A stretch of DNA of 64,000 bases from Saccopteryx bilineata. Lineage: Eukaryota; Chordata; Mammalia; Chiroptera; Emballonuridae. Within the stretch, counting starts at the first letter, position 1. Each line of letters opens with the position of its first letter. Shown here piece after piece: positions 21,616 through 34,129 of the stretch. The notes beneath the pieces were generated by a model. That model ran no database searches. It was not told the DNA's origin and saw only the letters and a program-made list of their open reading frames with translations. Location of the stretch: NCBI RefSeq assembly GCF_036850765.1, contig NC_089491.1, positions 126,494,766 to 126,558,765 of the forward strand, read 5' to 3'. Made by a program: the position numbers and the translations under genes.

Positions 21616-24029
21616 AACTACAAGAATACTTAAATGTTTACAACATCAGAAGTTTCCTGCCTTGAGATACTTTTAGAGGTTCTGCACATAGCAGTTCAAA
21701 CCTTTCCCTAAAAAGAAATAAAAACAAAAACATTATAACTTTAGAAAACATATTCATGACACTGCTGAAATAACAAAACACTGAGATCTTTCCCACCTGT
21801 GCTTGACTATATAACTATCCATTGAATTTTCTTGGCCAGTTTGTTCTGAAAAGCCTTCTGTCTCCAGCAGCACAATATAGAACACAACCTGAGTGGCATG
21901 TAATCCTATACTCCAGTTATTCCTCCTGTATGCCAAGTAATTTGGCTTCTTCTCCGTGTTCTTTCCATCTTCATACTTTGTGATCTGGGGTCATAAATGC
22001 TATCTAAAGTTTTTTTGAAAATGGATTTGCATTTCTGTTTTAGGTCTTTGATTTTTGGTGATTTTTGAGAGGACAATGTGTTAGATATTTTTGTATTATA
22101 CAGTCATGAGTCTGGAAGCCTCATAGGTGTACACTCAAAGGATGGTTATAGTTATTGGGAACAACAAGAATTGTAGAAGATTTGAACAAGAAAACCAGAA
22201 AGAAAAAGTAAGTCAAGATTCAAGAAAAGACATTTCAAAGTAGATTTGGTTGGCTCTGTACAATGAAAAGAAAAAGTGTGAAATTGGTATTAGACTGACT
22301 TAGGTTAAAACTCTAGCTATCACAGTCTTTTGTGATGTGGAGAAAGTTATCTCAGAGCTTCGGTTCAATAAAAGCTACTTTCAGTTCTTTCTACTTTCAG
22401 CTTCAGAAGTACATCCACTTACTTAATACTTGAGATGTGGCCATTTAACTGTAGTATGGGCAGAGTCATTTGCATCTGTATATAATTAAGGTTCTTGCTT
22501 CAAAGTTATTTAGCTGATTATAGAGGTTGCTTAGTAGGTTAGTTGCTGTTAAATGTTCTTCAGGCCACCTGCTGGATTTTATGGGTTGAATGGAGTTGCA
22601 AATTAATTTTGATAGATTTATGCACAATTTGCACACATGTACCATAATTAGTTATATTCACTTAATAGGCACTTAACAAATGCCCTGTAAAAGTGAGAAA
22701 ATATGGGCAATTGCATAGTATATGTCATACTTTGTAAAAACATTGGCTAAACTGATGAATAATTAATCAACTAACTGTTGCTCTGTTTAATGTTCTCCAT
22801 TTGGAAGTGAGATGCATTCCTTTATATACAGTAATAAGCATTTAAAATCCTATTTCAGATTAGGAGTATACCTGTGAATTTTTTTTTCTAAAGCTTAAGG
22901 GCAGAAATTGCTTATGCAGAACCTCTGATCCTTAAAATCACTTATTTTCTCTTTTTTATGAAGACTTTTTGCATTTACATTTACATTCTACACATTCTTA
23001 TTGTGTGTGCATCTTGACTGGATCCAGTTAAATTTACTAATTTTGAATGTACTGAGTTTTATAGTTTTGTTTCATTTTTAGCATTACTGATATTTTAATT
23101 TTGTCTAAACTCAACACATTCACAGCCTTAATCTTTAGCAAACTTTTCTATCTGACACATTTCCCAGATTAAAGCATTGTAATTTCTTTTTATATTTTCA
23201 CAAACTGCTTAGGTGTGATTCCTTTTCTGGATAAAACTGTAGAGGAGATTTGGGTGAGATAACACTTGCAGCGCTAATGTGGATCTACCCAAGTGAAACC
23301 AATTTAAACTTATTGAATTGCTGCATCATTCCAGGGGTTCTTATTTAGAGCCCCTCCCATCCAGGAGTTAATAATTTCACTGCTGCTTCAGACCATTGGA
23401 TGTTTTACATTATCTAGTGGTGTGCTTTCAGATTAAGTATAATTCCATTAAGCAATGCGGCTGGCTTTGGGGTCTATGTGTACTAGCTTGAGGAATGCTC
23501 TGCTGTTATTTGAGACTATGTTAATTCTTCATCTTGCCTTGCTGGCACACTCTGGCAGTAAGTTTCCCTGTAGTAACTGGATAAAGGTTCTTCATTAGAA
23601 GGATTAAGTTGTTATAAAATATCAATGACCCCAAATGTCCGCAGGCCACATCACACTTCTTAAATTTCTTTGGTTCGAACTCCAATCTATTGATAAAGCA
23701 CACATTCCTTTATTCTTAGCCACTACTAGTTTCTGGAAGAGTCCCAAATTGATCTCTTACATATACTGACAAATCACTTCTGATTTTCATTCTCCACAGT
23801 GGTTCATTTACGATGACTATAAACTCTACTCTACCAACTTGTAATATTGCCACTAAGAAAGTTAGGAGAGATGGGACTCTTTCCCTATCATCACTATTGT
23901 GTCTGTTAGGCCCTGTCTTCAGTAGAAATAAAGATCTCTTTTCATTCTTGGTCACCAGTGCTCTCAACCCTGCCTGAATTACCACAATTGTAATTCCAGG
24001 CTGGACACTATTCTAGTAGCTTGAATATA
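21616..24029. other. Single-copy sequence, no gene recognised
   Basis: About 2.4 kb of AT-rich sequence. No open frame above 60 codons shows protein-like features, and I see no repeat family. Confidence 0.5.
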
Positions 24030-24039
24030 CTAACTCCTT

Positions 24040-24178
24040 ATGAAAATTCTATGAAGAAGGTATGTAATTATTCCTATTTTGCACATGGGAAGAATTGAGG
24101 CATAAAACATTTAAGCAGTTTGCTCAAGGTTACAATGGAATCAGATGGATTCTATTTATACCCAGGTCACTACTTGCC
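24040..24178 (+). mobile_element. MIR-type ancient SINE fragment
   Basis: 'tgaaaattctatgaagaagg ... attattcctattttgcacatgggaagaattgaggc ... gtttgctcaaggttac' follows the MIR core (two-thirds of the well-known 'attttacagatgagg aaactgaggc... cttgcccaaggtcac'). Confidence 0.75.
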
Positions 24179-24569
24179 AACTCTGTGACCTATTTGTTTT
24201 GTAGTTTTCAGCCAAGTTGTTCTTATCTGTGCTATACAGTTACTGAAATTTTTGTTTCCTTCAGTTGTTGGGAAGATTCAGTATGTTGGCTATTATTAAT
24301 ATTTTTTCTATTAAAATATATTTAAATTGATTTTAGAAAAATATATTTTCCCAGATCATTATATTTATGAACTGAATGTTCTTCAAAGTTACAAACGAGA
24401 ATGAGAAAGATCTTATAGATCTTTCTGATTCCTTTTTATAGTGACTTAATATTTCTCACTTTGAGAAATGAGGTTAAGGTTGAAAACTCAGAACAAGTTC
24501 ACACAGTGTTTGTCATCCATCTCAACTCTAAGCAAGAGCCACCCAGCCAGTTATTGTTCCCAACATTTG

Positions 24570-24790
24570 CACTGAATGCTTTCTATGTGCCTGCATCTGT
24601 GAAATGCTTACATGTATTATTTCTTTGAATCCTTATGACAATTGTGCATAATAGATGTTATTATTATCCTTGTTTTATAGAAGAGCAACCAAGGATTTAT
24701 AGAAATTAAGAAATTTACCCCAAAGTTCCCCAGTGTTGAATGATGGAGCCAGGATTCTAACCCATGCACTCTGACCCCCAAATGCTGATA
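24570..24790 (+). mobile_element. MIR-type ancient SINE
   Basis: 'ctttctatgtgcctgcatctgtgaaatgcttacatgtattatttctttgaatccttatgac', then 'ttattattatccttgttttatagaagagcaacc', then 'atggagccaggattctaacccatgcactctgac' follow the whole MIR consensus in order. Confidence 0.8.
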
Positions 24791-25752
24791 GCTTATCTAC
24801 TCTTGGTTCTCATGTTCTTTGTTCCTAGGCATTGCAAGAATGTTCCATTGGGTAGAATTAATTTTGTGTCCTGGCCTTTGGAACTCCTTGGAGAATTATA
24901 TAATCACCCTTAAGTTCACTATGACTCATGGGACTAGTCTGGCTGTGAGCAGAAAGTGAAAAAGAATTAGTGCATTTTTGGCCAAATATCATATGAGGGA
25001 CCTATTTATATCTGAGGGAAAGAAAGTAGAAAATATATTCTTGGTTTTAATTTAACATGTTTTAAGAACCCAATGACTCTATGCATTTACCACATCTAAA
25101 GGGAAAAATACCACTTTTCTCAGTTATGAGCATTTGAGGCATTTATGCACTTGTTATAATGAAAGACCCAAAACATTAGGATTTATTGAAATGCCTTTCT
25201 TTCCTATAGTGTATATTCAGACCCTTTCATTCATATTACCTCTTTGAACTTTGCATTATTGACACCCCAAAGTTGTGACAGACGTGGATTACATCTAGTG
25301 ATGTTGTTTTCACATTCAGTGCAAAGACTGTGCTTTCAGGGATCATTTCTATAGTTTGTTCGTTACATCCAGTGCAAGCCGGCACTTGTCATGGACGATG
25401 GCTGCTATCACCACTGCCTCTTGCTCTACAATCAATCACTTCTGTGTATAAACTTATTTTCTGGAAAAGGCTTTCTCCTCATTCCTCTATCATATTTTTT
25501 TAACTGGAGAATCATCCTCAGCAGGTTTCTAAGCTCAAGCTGCTCTTGATGTTCTTGAAAATGGCACATCAAGCAGACCTGGGTGAGAAATACAAGTCTG
25601 CCAGGTACCCTCTGCTGCTGAATTTCTATGCTCTGAAAAGCATTTCTTTCTCCTACATATTTGTCTAGTGTGCACTACCTCCAGTATTTAATTACCCTTG
25701 TTTTCTCCTTTTTGAATAAGAATCAGTCATATTTCCCTTTTTCTCCTGGCCT
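24791..25752. other. Single-copy sequence, no gene recognised
   Basis: About 960 bp without a convincing frame or known repeat. Confidence 0.5.
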
Positions 25753-25762
25753 TTAAGGTTTT

Positions 25763-26180
25763 TTTTATTTTTATTTTTATTTATTTATTTATTTATTTCA
25801 TTTTTCTGAAGCTGGAAACAGGGAGAGACAGTCAGACAGACTCCCGCATGCGCCCGACCGGGATCCACCCGGCACGCCCACCATGGGGCGACGCTCTGCC
25901 CACCAGGGGGCGATGCTCTGCCCATCCTGGGCGTCGCCATGTTGCGACCAGAGCCACTCTAGCGCCTGAGGCAGAGGCCACAGAGCCATCCCCAGCGCCT
26001 GGGCCATCTTTGCTCCAATGGAGCCTTGGCTGCGGGAGGGGAAGAGAGAGACAGAGAGGAAGGCGCAGCGGAGGGGTGGAGAAGCAAATGGGCGCTTCTC
26101 CTGTGTGCCCTGGCTGGAATCAAACTCGGGTCCCCCGCACGCCAGGCTGACACTCTACCGCTGAGCCAACTGGCCAGGGC
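25763..26180 (-). mobile_element. tRNA-derived bat SINE (~410 bp type)
   Basis: Same family as 6201-6608, with the tail on the left (expanded ttta repeats) and the head on the right (...gagccaactggccagggc). Approximate target duplication ttaaggtttt / ctaaggtttt (25753-25762, 26187-26196). It has two units of the internal 'gggcgaYgctctgcccacca' repeat. Confidence 0.95.
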
Positions 26181-26389
26181 CTACCTCTAAGGTTTTATGT
26201 TTCCTTTCATGTATGTGTAGCCTGTCTGTTGAGGTGTTAACATTTAAGGGAGTCTTTCTTTCTCTATCATAATTAACCTGTGCTCCATTACTTTTTTTTT
26301 CATACTGATTTTATCTAATAGTAAGACAGAAGCACATTTAAAAAAACTAATTAGTTCCCTGAGAGCTCTTTTCAATTAATTAGAATTTT

Positions 26390-26890
26390 CTCTATAATTT
26401 TCTTAAATTCTTATCAAAATTAAGGTAAAATGTACATGTATTGAGGTCAACAGATCTTATGTATACACATTGGTACATTTTAATACATAATTAAATCATG
26501 AATGTGGCATTAATGTATAGACTATTTCCAATATCCAGAAGGTTTACTTGTGTTACCTTTCCAGCCAAGTCCTATAACCATAGATGAGGAAAATTATGAT
26601 TTCTGTGTCATAGATTATTTTTGTCTATTCTTGAACTTCATAAATGTGGAATCACATAGTATTTTTCTAGGTTCTCTCTATTTTTCTAGGTTCTCTCTAT
26701 TTTTCCCCAGCCATCTTTTATTAGGTGTTAATTGCAATATGAAAGAATTCAGTGGTGCTGGGAAAGATCATGTTCAGGAATGTGGAGTCCACACTTTATT
26801 GTGCCCCTCTTCAGTGGTACTTGCATCACCACTCATGTCTGACAACTGTGCATAAGAATAGCAGTAGTTGGGAAGTAAGTAAGATGCCAG
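26390..26890 (-). mobile_element. Old L1 remnant (likely)
   Basis: 'aaggtaaaatgtacatgtattgaggtcaacag...' and 'cttgaacttcataaatgtggaatcacatagtattttt' resemble reversed 3' ends of old mammalian L1s. Diverged, and edges are uncertain. A 19-bp direct duplication, tatttttctaggttctctc, lies near 26660-26700. Confidence 0.5.
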
Positions 26891-27059
26891 CACCATAGAA
26901 ACCCCAGCAACACTCCCTTTCTTCACTTTGAAATACATCTTGTAATACCTGTAGTAACCTCTTTGAAACATTCCAGCAATGCCTTTAGGGGTAAAATCCC
27001 AAGTCAGTATCAGCTTAGCAGCTCCCCTATTTTGACATCTGTGAGTTTCTTCTCCTTCA

Positions 27060-27260
27060 CAGGTACTGTGCACCAGGCAGTGTTCTAAATGCCTCACATG
27101 TACTAAATTATTAAATCCTTAGTCATAGCGCTCTTCATGACAGCCCTCTGCTTAAGGGGCCAAGTCTTAATGCTTCCTTTTCACATGTTGTCGTATTTAA
27201 ACAAGACAGCCATCTGCGGATAGGTATTCTAATGTCTGTTTTTACAGATGGGAAAAACAT
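27060..27260 (+). mobile_element. MIR-type ancient SINE fragment, split
   Basis: 'tactgtgcaccaggcagtgttctaaatgcctcacatgtactaaattattaaatcc' matches the MIR 5' part; 'gataggtattctaatgtctgtttttacagatgggaaaaac' near 27217-27256 matches the following part, with extra sequence between. Confidence 0.65.
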
Positions 27261-27638
27261 TATCATTCCTGTCTTTTCTGATCCCCTCGTCATTTCTCCA
27301 GGCTTTTGTTGTGTCAGGCTCACTCTCCTAGGCATTAAGCTTCACTTGGAGTTTAATTTGAGCTTCAGCTTTGGAATGGATACAATATGCACATAGGGTT
27401 CAAGTGCAAAGTGCCTGTATGGAGGTGGGGACAAGAGCAGAATCCTGGCCCGAAGAGCAGAGAAAGGTTGGAAGGTGAAGGACCCTTAACAAAGGGTCAA
27501 ATGCTCCTCAGGTCTTTTTGAAGGTTCTCAGCAATAGACAGGTTGCTCTGTAGCTTCTTCCCTCCGATTCTGTCTCTGAGTCCCTGACTGGCTCCTGACA
27601 GGCCCTAACCCAGTGACTGACCTCTAGCTTCCTTTGCT
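27261..27638. other. Single-copy sequence, no gene recognised
   Basis: About 380 bp, somewhat GC-richer than the surroundings, without a recognisable coding or repeat signal. Confidence 0.45.
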
Positions 27639-28170
27639 CAATCTAGTAGTTTGAGATTATTTTTTATTGTTTCATGTACCAGTAATTTTTTTCCCTTTTT
27701 ATCAATTAAAGAATGATATTTTACTAAATGAATATTCCATAATTTTACTGTAATTTGCTTATTATTATCCATTGGGTCCCCACCCCCAACCCTAAAACAC
27801 TTTCTGGCAATTATGAATAATACTGCAATAAACATTCTTGTAGAAGGCTTTGGGGAATATAGTTTTATTTATCATTGATATATTACTAGAAGTAGGAAGC
27901 TGAGTCATAGGGTAGGTGTGCATTTACTACAGAAAATGCCAAATGGTTGTCCAAAGTGGTTGTTCCATTTTATGTTCCCATGAGCGATGTCTGAGAACTT
28001 CAGTTGCTCCATATCCTTTCTAGCATTTGGTTTCGACAGTTGTTTTAAATTTAGCTATTCCAATGAGTGAAGAGCTATCTTAGGGTATTTAACTTACATC
28101 CTCTATTGACTAATGATGGAACATATTTTTGCTCTAGATAGGTTTGGTTTATTCGTTAGTAGAGCTGATC
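27639..28170 (-). mobile_element. Old L1 3'-end remnant A
   Basis: Reversed L1 ORF2 end and 3'UTR text: 'attatgaataatactgcaataaacattcttgtagaaggc', 'aagtaggaagctgagtcatagggtaggtg', 'tgccaaatggttgtccaaagtgg', 'gagcgatgtctgagaacttcag'. Heavily diverged, so an ancient insertion. Confidence 0.7.
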
Positions 28171-28379
28171 TTTTTTGGTTTTGTACTTTGTCCTAGTGTG
28201 TGGTCCTTTTAAACCTTTTTTTCTAAAACATAATCTTCCAGAGATCTGGAATAAATGCCCAAAGTGCTTTGTGAAGTTTTGTTTCACTTGGCTGAAGCTA
28301 TATCTTTCAAAATTGCATGATCTCTGTTATATCTGCTGAGTTTACAACACTGTAAGTAACAGATACTCTCCACTAGATC

Positions 28380-29101
28380 TTATGGATATTTTTTCACGTT
28401 CCCTCACTCCTCTCCACTTTGGCAACCATTAGCTTGTTCTTTATGTCTATGGGTCAATTTTTGTTCTGTTTTGTTTATTGATTTATTTTTAGATTCTACA
28501 TATAAGTGAAATCATATGGTACTTGTCTTACTCTATCGACTTATTTCACTTAGCACAATATCCTCAAATTTGATCCATGTTGTTGCAAATGGCAAGATTT
28601 CATTCTTTTTTATGGCTGAGTAATATTCCATTGTTTATATGTAGTACATATTTATCCTTTCATCTATTGATGAACATCAACATTGCTTTCATATCTTTGT
28701 TATTATTATTAATGCTTCAATAAATAGAAGGGTGCATATATCTTTATATCTTTTTGAATCAGTGTGTTTTTTACCTTCAGATGAATATCCACAAGTGGAA
28801 TTGCTAGCTTATGCTTTAGCTTTTAAAATTTTTTGAGGAATCTTCATATTGGTTTTCATAGTGGCTGCACTAATTTATACCCACTAACAGTATACAAGAG
28901 TTCCCTTTTCCCCACATCCTTGCCAGCTCTTTCTGTTTGTTGATCATAGCCATCTGGCAGGTGTGAGGTGATATCTCATTATGGCTTTTATTTATACTTC
29001 CTTGATGACTAGTGATGTTGAGCATCATATGTTTATTGGTTAGCTCTATGATCTTTCTGGAGAAATGTATTCAGGTCCTCCACCCATTTTATAATTGGAT
29101 T

Positions 29102-29144
<43 letters not shown>

Positions 29145-29930
29145 TTTTGCTGTTAAATTGTATGAATTCCTTACATATTTTGGGTATTAGCCCCTTATCA
29201 GGCTTCTCAAATGCAATAGGTCATCTTTTTATTTTGTTAATGGTTTCCTTTACTATATAAAATGTTTTGGATGTAGTTCTATTTGCTTATTTTTGCTTTT
29301 ATTGTTATATCCTAAATGATATTGCTAAGAATGATATCAAAGAGTTCAATGCCTATGTTTTCTTATAGAAGTTTTATGTCTTTAGGTCTTATTTACATCT
29401 TCAATCTATTTTGAATTTATTTTTGACTGTGGTATTAGAAAGTGGTCCAGTTTTATTTTTTTGACATCTGTCCAGTTTTTTCAGAACCACTTATTGAAGG
29501 GACTATCTTTACCACATTGTATATTCTTGCCTCCATTATCATAGACTATAAACAAGGATTTATTTCTGAGGTCTCTATTCTATTTCATTGATTTATATAT
29601 CTATTTTTAGGTCAGTACCATATCATTTTGATTATTGTAGCTTTGTACCATAGTTTGATATCAGGGAGCACTATACCTCTCACTGTTCTCTTTCAAGATT
29701 TTTTTGTCCATCTTTCGTGATTCCATATACATTTTAGGATTAGCTGTTCTAATTCTGACAAGAAGGTCATTGGTATTTTAATAAAAATTTCATTGAAACT
29801 GTATATTGCTTTAGGTAGTTAAGGACATTTTAACAATATTAATTCTCCCAATCAATGAACAAGTTAAATATTTCCAATTATTTATATCTTTCTTAAGTTT
29901 TATCTAAAGAGGTTTAAAAAGTGATATTTT
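28380..29930 (-). mobile_element. Old L1 3'-half remnant B
   Basis: Starts again with 3'UTR text (ctccactttggcaaccattagc...agattctacatataagtgaaatcatatggtac), then the ORF2 C-terminal region reversed (…ccattgtttatatg…, aggtgtgaggtgatatctcattatgg) and continues through thumb and RT-proximal sequence to about 29930. A separate insertion from remnant A, because the 3' end occurs twice. Frames fully decayed. A (TTTA)n expansion sits at 29099-29150. Confidence 0.8.
29099..29150. repeat. (TTTA)n microsatellite inside an old L1
   Basis: About 12 tandem ttta units replacing the short T-rich L1 text at this place. Confidence 0.95.
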
Positions 29931-30609
29931 ATTTTTAGCTTATATTCTATTTCTGCATATTAAAGACAAAAGATAATATTTATTCACTTGTTACAATTAT
30001 TCATATCAGAAGTGATTTGTAACTGTAATGAAAAGCCATTGGAAATGTGTAGTGCTGATAGAGATATCAAATGGAAGGTCAAAGCCTTCTGGGAAAGAAT
30101 GTGTTTCAATGGGCTATTAATAATTTTTAATCCTGAGGTGAAAAGGAAAGATATAAAGATTAAAACAAATGCTTACAAAAATGAGTTAACCAATTTAGAA
30201 AAAAACAATATGGTTTGTTGTTCAGATAAAGAAATGAAAATATTACCTTAGTCTGTAGGAAGAGTTTTCATAATTTATATTGTCAAATATTATTACATTA
30301 AACAACAAAACAAAACAAACAACATTTGACACAGCAAATTGTAGTAGAAACAGCACTAGTGTTAAAAGATGTGATACATTTCTTAGGTCTGGCTTTCTGC
30401 ATGGTCTGCTGGGTCATCAACTCAGTCTGAGGCAGTTTTTCCTTATTATCAATAAAATAAACAGATATACCTGATAATTTTAATGTTGTTTGTTTTGTTT
30501 CAGTCATAATTCTAGGCTTTATTGTTGTAAGTTGGAAAAGTCTGATTTAAATGAAAGAAAACCATTTTAAAAAACTTTGTTTTAATTATATATACCATTA
30601 GGAGAAAGT
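29931..30609. other. Single-copy sequence, no gene recognised
   Basis: Two short open frames (29988-30251, 87 codons; 30280-30474, 64 codons) lack known motifs and look like chance frames. Confidence 0.5.
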
Positions 30610-31140
30610 TTAAATAAATCTTTTTTTATTGATTTTAATTTATTGTGTTTACATAGATTCTGGCATTGCCCTGAATGCATCCCCCCTCCCCTGTATTCCC
30701 CTCAACATCACCCTTGCCCCCCTCCCCAAAGTGCCCACCCCCTTCCCTTCAGGTTTATCCCCTCCTATCATCCCCTTTCCCTCTGTCCTCTTTTCCTCTG
30801 GTCCCTTTGATCTCTCTTCTGTCTCAGTTCCATTCCTCAGTTCATATTGTTCATTGGATTCCTCAAATGAGTGAGGTCAAATGATATTTTCTTTTTCTGC
30901 CTGGCTTCTTTCACTTAACATAATAGTTTCCAGGTCCATTCATGTTGTTGCAAAAGGTAAGATATCCTTCTTTTCCATGGCCCCACAGTATTTCATTATA
31001 TGTATGTACCACAGCTTTTTAATCCACTTGTCCACTGACGAACACTTGGGCTCTTTCTAGATCTTCGCTATTGTGAACAATGCTGCCATAAACATGGGGG
31101 TGCATTTCTCCTTTTGAAATAGTGCTATAATGTTCTTCTG

Positions 31141-32151
31141 CTATATTCCTAAAAGTGGGATAGCTGGGTCAAAAGGCAGTTCAATTTTTAATTTTTTGAG
31201 GAATCTCCATACTGTTTTCCACAGTGGCTGTACCAGTCTGCATTCCCACCAGCAGTGCAGGAGGATTCCCTTTTCTCCACATCCTCGCCAGCACTTTCTC
31301 TGTGTTGTTTTTTTGATGAACACCATTCTGACTAGTGTGAGGTGATATCTCATTGTGGTTTTAATTTGCATTTCTTTAATGATTAGTGATGTTGAGCATT
31401 TTTTCATATGCCTATTGGTTATCTGCATGTTCTCTTTGGAGAAGTATCTGTTCAGTTCTTTTGCCCATTTTTTGATTGCATTGTGTACAATGGCCTTGTA
31501 ATATAACTTGATATCAGGAAATGTGATGCCTCCCACTTTTTTCTTCCTGGCGTTGAGTTTTACAAGTTCTTTATAAATTTTGGTTATTAACCCCTTATCA
31601 GCTGTGTTGTTGAATATGTTCTCCCATTGTGTAATTTGTCTTTTTATTCTGTTCTTATTGTCTTTAGCTGTGCAAAAGCTTTTTAGTTTGATATAGTCCC
31701 ATTTGTTTATCCTGTCTTTTATTTCACTTGCCCGTGGAGATAAATCAGCAAATATATTGCTGCAAGAGATGTCGGAGAGCTTACTGCCTATGTTTTCTTC
31801 TAAGATGCTTATGGTTCCATGGCTTACATTTAAGTCTTTTATCCATTTTGAATTTATTTTTGTGAATGGTGTAAGTTGGTGGTCTAGCTTCATTTTTTTG
31901 CAGGTAGCTGTCCTGTTTTCTGAACACCATTTGTTGAAGAGGCTGTCTTTACTCCATTGTATTTCCTTACCTCCTTTGTCAAATATCAGTTGTCCATAAA
32001 GGTGTGGGTTTATTTCTGGGTTCTCTGTTCTGTTCCGTTGATCTACATGCTTGTTCTTATGCCAGAACCAAGCTGTTTTGTGTACAATGGCCTTGTAATA
32101 TAACTTGATATCAGGAAATGTGATGCCTCCCACTTTATTCTTCCTTTTCAA
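31141..32151 (-). pseudogene. L1 ORF2 C-terminal half with internal in-frame duplication
   Basis: A 336-codon open frame, the longest in the window. It runs from [21 protein letters not shown] through [20 protein letters not shown] and [17 protein letters not shown] to the C-terminal region [23 protein letters not shown]...[12 protein letters not shown]. In the middle (after KELVKLNA) the residues [19 protein letters not shown] appear a second time before [17 protein letters not shown]. The matching DNA (31482-31547 and 32076-32141) is nearly identical. The inserted copy keeps the frame open. It is still part of a dead L1; the Met at 32151 is internal to ORF2. Confidence 0.9.
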
Positions 32152-32228
32152 GATTGCTGAGGCTATTTGTGTTCTTTATTGGTTCCATATAAATTTTTGA
32201 AATATGTGTTCTATATCTTTGAAGTATG

Positions 32229-32717
32229 TCATTGGTATTTAATTGGTATTGCATTGAATTTATAAATTGCTTTGGGTAATATAGACATTTTAATGATGTT
32301 TATTCTTTCTAACCATGAGCACAATATATGCTTCCACTTGTTTGTATCTTCCTTGATTTCTTTTATCAATGTTTTATAATTTTCCGAGTACAAGTCTTTA
32401 ATCTCCTTGGTTAAATTTACTCCTAGGTACTTCATTTTTTTGGTTGCAGTAGTGAAGGGGATTGTTTCCTTAAATTCTCTTTCTAACAGTTCATTGTTGG
32501 TGTATAAAAATACCTCTGATTTCTGAGTATTAATTTTATATCCTGGCACCTTACTGAATTCATTTATCAGGTCCAGTAGTTTTTTGACTGAGACTTTAGG
32601 GTTTTCTATATACAAAATTATATTATCTGCAAATAATGATAGTTTTACTTCTTCTTTTCCAATTTGGATGTTTTTTATTTCTTCTTCTTGTCTGATTGCT
32701 GTGGCTAGGACTTCCAT
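32229..32717 (-). pseudogene. L1 ORF2 RT fragment with mutated catalytic motif
   Basis: Encodes [32 protein letters not shown]... then ILYIENPK. In active L1s the motif is F/Y-A-D-D; here the second aspartate codon (32622-32624 on the + strand, att) reads Asn. That change alone should abolish RT activity. Frame continues with [20 protein letters not shown] and the primer-grip/thumb side. Confidence 0.88.
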
Positions 32718-33055
32718 AACTATGTTGAATAAGAGTGGTGAAAGGAGGCACCCCTACCTTGTCCTGATCTTAAGGAAATTGCTTTTAATTTTTGACCATT
32801 GAGTATGATGTTGGCTGTGGGTTTGTCATAGATGGCCTTTATCATGTTCAGGTATGTTCCATGTATTCCCACTTTGCTGAGAGTTTTGATCATAAATGGG
32901 TGCTAGATTTTATCAAATGCTTTTTCTTCATCTATTGAAATTATCATGTGGTTTTTCTTTTTCATTTGTTTATGTGATAAATCACATTGATTTTTGAATA
33001 TTGTACCAGCCTTGCCTCCCCAGAATAAATTCCACTTCATCATGGTGTATGATTT

Positions 33056-33313
33056 TTACATATATTGCTGGATCCAGTTGGATAATATTTTGTTGAGGAT
33101 TTTAGCATCTAAATTCATCAGGAATATTGGCCTATATATTTTTTTCTTTGTGTTGTCTTTGTCTGGTTTTGGAATTGGAATAATGCTCGCCTCATAAAAG
33201 GAGCTTGGAAGTCTTCTTTCCTCTTGAATTTTTTGAAACAGCTTGAGCAGGATAGGAGTTAGTTCTTCTTTGAATATTAGGTAGAATTCACTTGTGAAGC
33301 CTTCTGGCCCCAA
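33056..33313 (-). pseudogene. L1 ORF2 RT N-terminal fragment (element #4)
   Basis: Encodes [31 protein letters not shown], then [22 protein letters not shown] and [15 protein letters not shown], the fingers region of the L1 RT. It joins, with frame changes, to the palm fragment at 32229-32717. Confidence 0.85.
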
Positions 33314-33449
33314 GCTTTTGTTTGTTGGGAGTATTGTGATAACTGTTTCAATCTCATTGTTGTAATCAGTCTGTTTAAGTTTTAAGATTCTTCCTGATTG
33401 ATTTTTAAAAGATTATATGTTTCAAGAAATTTGTCCATTTTATCTAGGT

Positions 33450-33663
33450 TTGTGATGGCGAACCTTTTTATAAAAGCCACCCACTTTTGCTGTGCTGGTC
33501 AACCTGGTCCCTCCTGCCCACTAGTGGGTGTTCCAGCTTTCATGGTGGGCCAGTAGCAGTGCCATTTGTTTGCTCTGCTACCACCCACCATGAAAGCTGG
33601 AATGCCCACTAATGGGTGGGAGGAACCAGGTTGACCAGCACTGCAAATGGTTCACCATCACAG
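33450..33663. mobile_element. Palindromic hAT-type MITE (214 bp) in L1 #4
   Basis: The ends are (T)TGTGATGGCGAACC and its inverse GGTTCACCATCACAG. It is flanked by an 8-bp direct repeat ATCTAGGT (33442-33449, 33664-33671) with a central CTAG, typical of hAT targets. Removing it restores the L1 text ...ccattttATCTAGGTtg.... Most of the element is one large inverted repeat: arms of about 55 bp (ctggtcaacctggt...ttcatggtggg) around a ~35-base loop, extended by the terminal repeats. It has no coding capacity. The transcript would fold into a long hairpin. Confidence 0.88.
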
Positions 33664-34129
33664 ATCTAGGTTGTTTAACTTTTTGGCATACAGTTTTTCA
33701 TAGTATTTTCTTACAATTCTTTATATTTCTGTTGTGTCAGTTATTTCTCTATTCTCATTTCTAATTTTATTTATTTAAGTCCTCTCTCTTTTTTTCTTGG
33801 TGAGTCTGGCTAAAGGTTTATCGATCTTGTTTACTTTTTCAAAAACCAGCTCCTGCTTTCATTGATTCTCTGTATTGTTGCTTTAGCCTGTATGTCATTT
33901 ATTTCTGCTCTGATCTTTATTATTTCCTTCCTTCTACTACTTCTGGATTTTACTTGCTCTTCTTTTTCTAGTTATTTTAGATGCAGGGTTAAGTTATTTA
34001 TTTGAGCTTTTTCTAGCTTCTTAAGGTATGCCTGTAATGTTATGAACTTCACTCTCAGTACTGCTTTTGCTTTGTCCCATAAATTATGAGTTGTTGTATG
34101 CTCATTATCATTCGTTTCTAGGAATTTTT

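Noticed and set aside
33451..33672. Alternative target duplication TCTAGGTT for the palindromic MITE
   Set aside because: Also fits, but ATCTAGGT gives symmetrical (C/T)TGTGATGG ends, so that reading is preferred.
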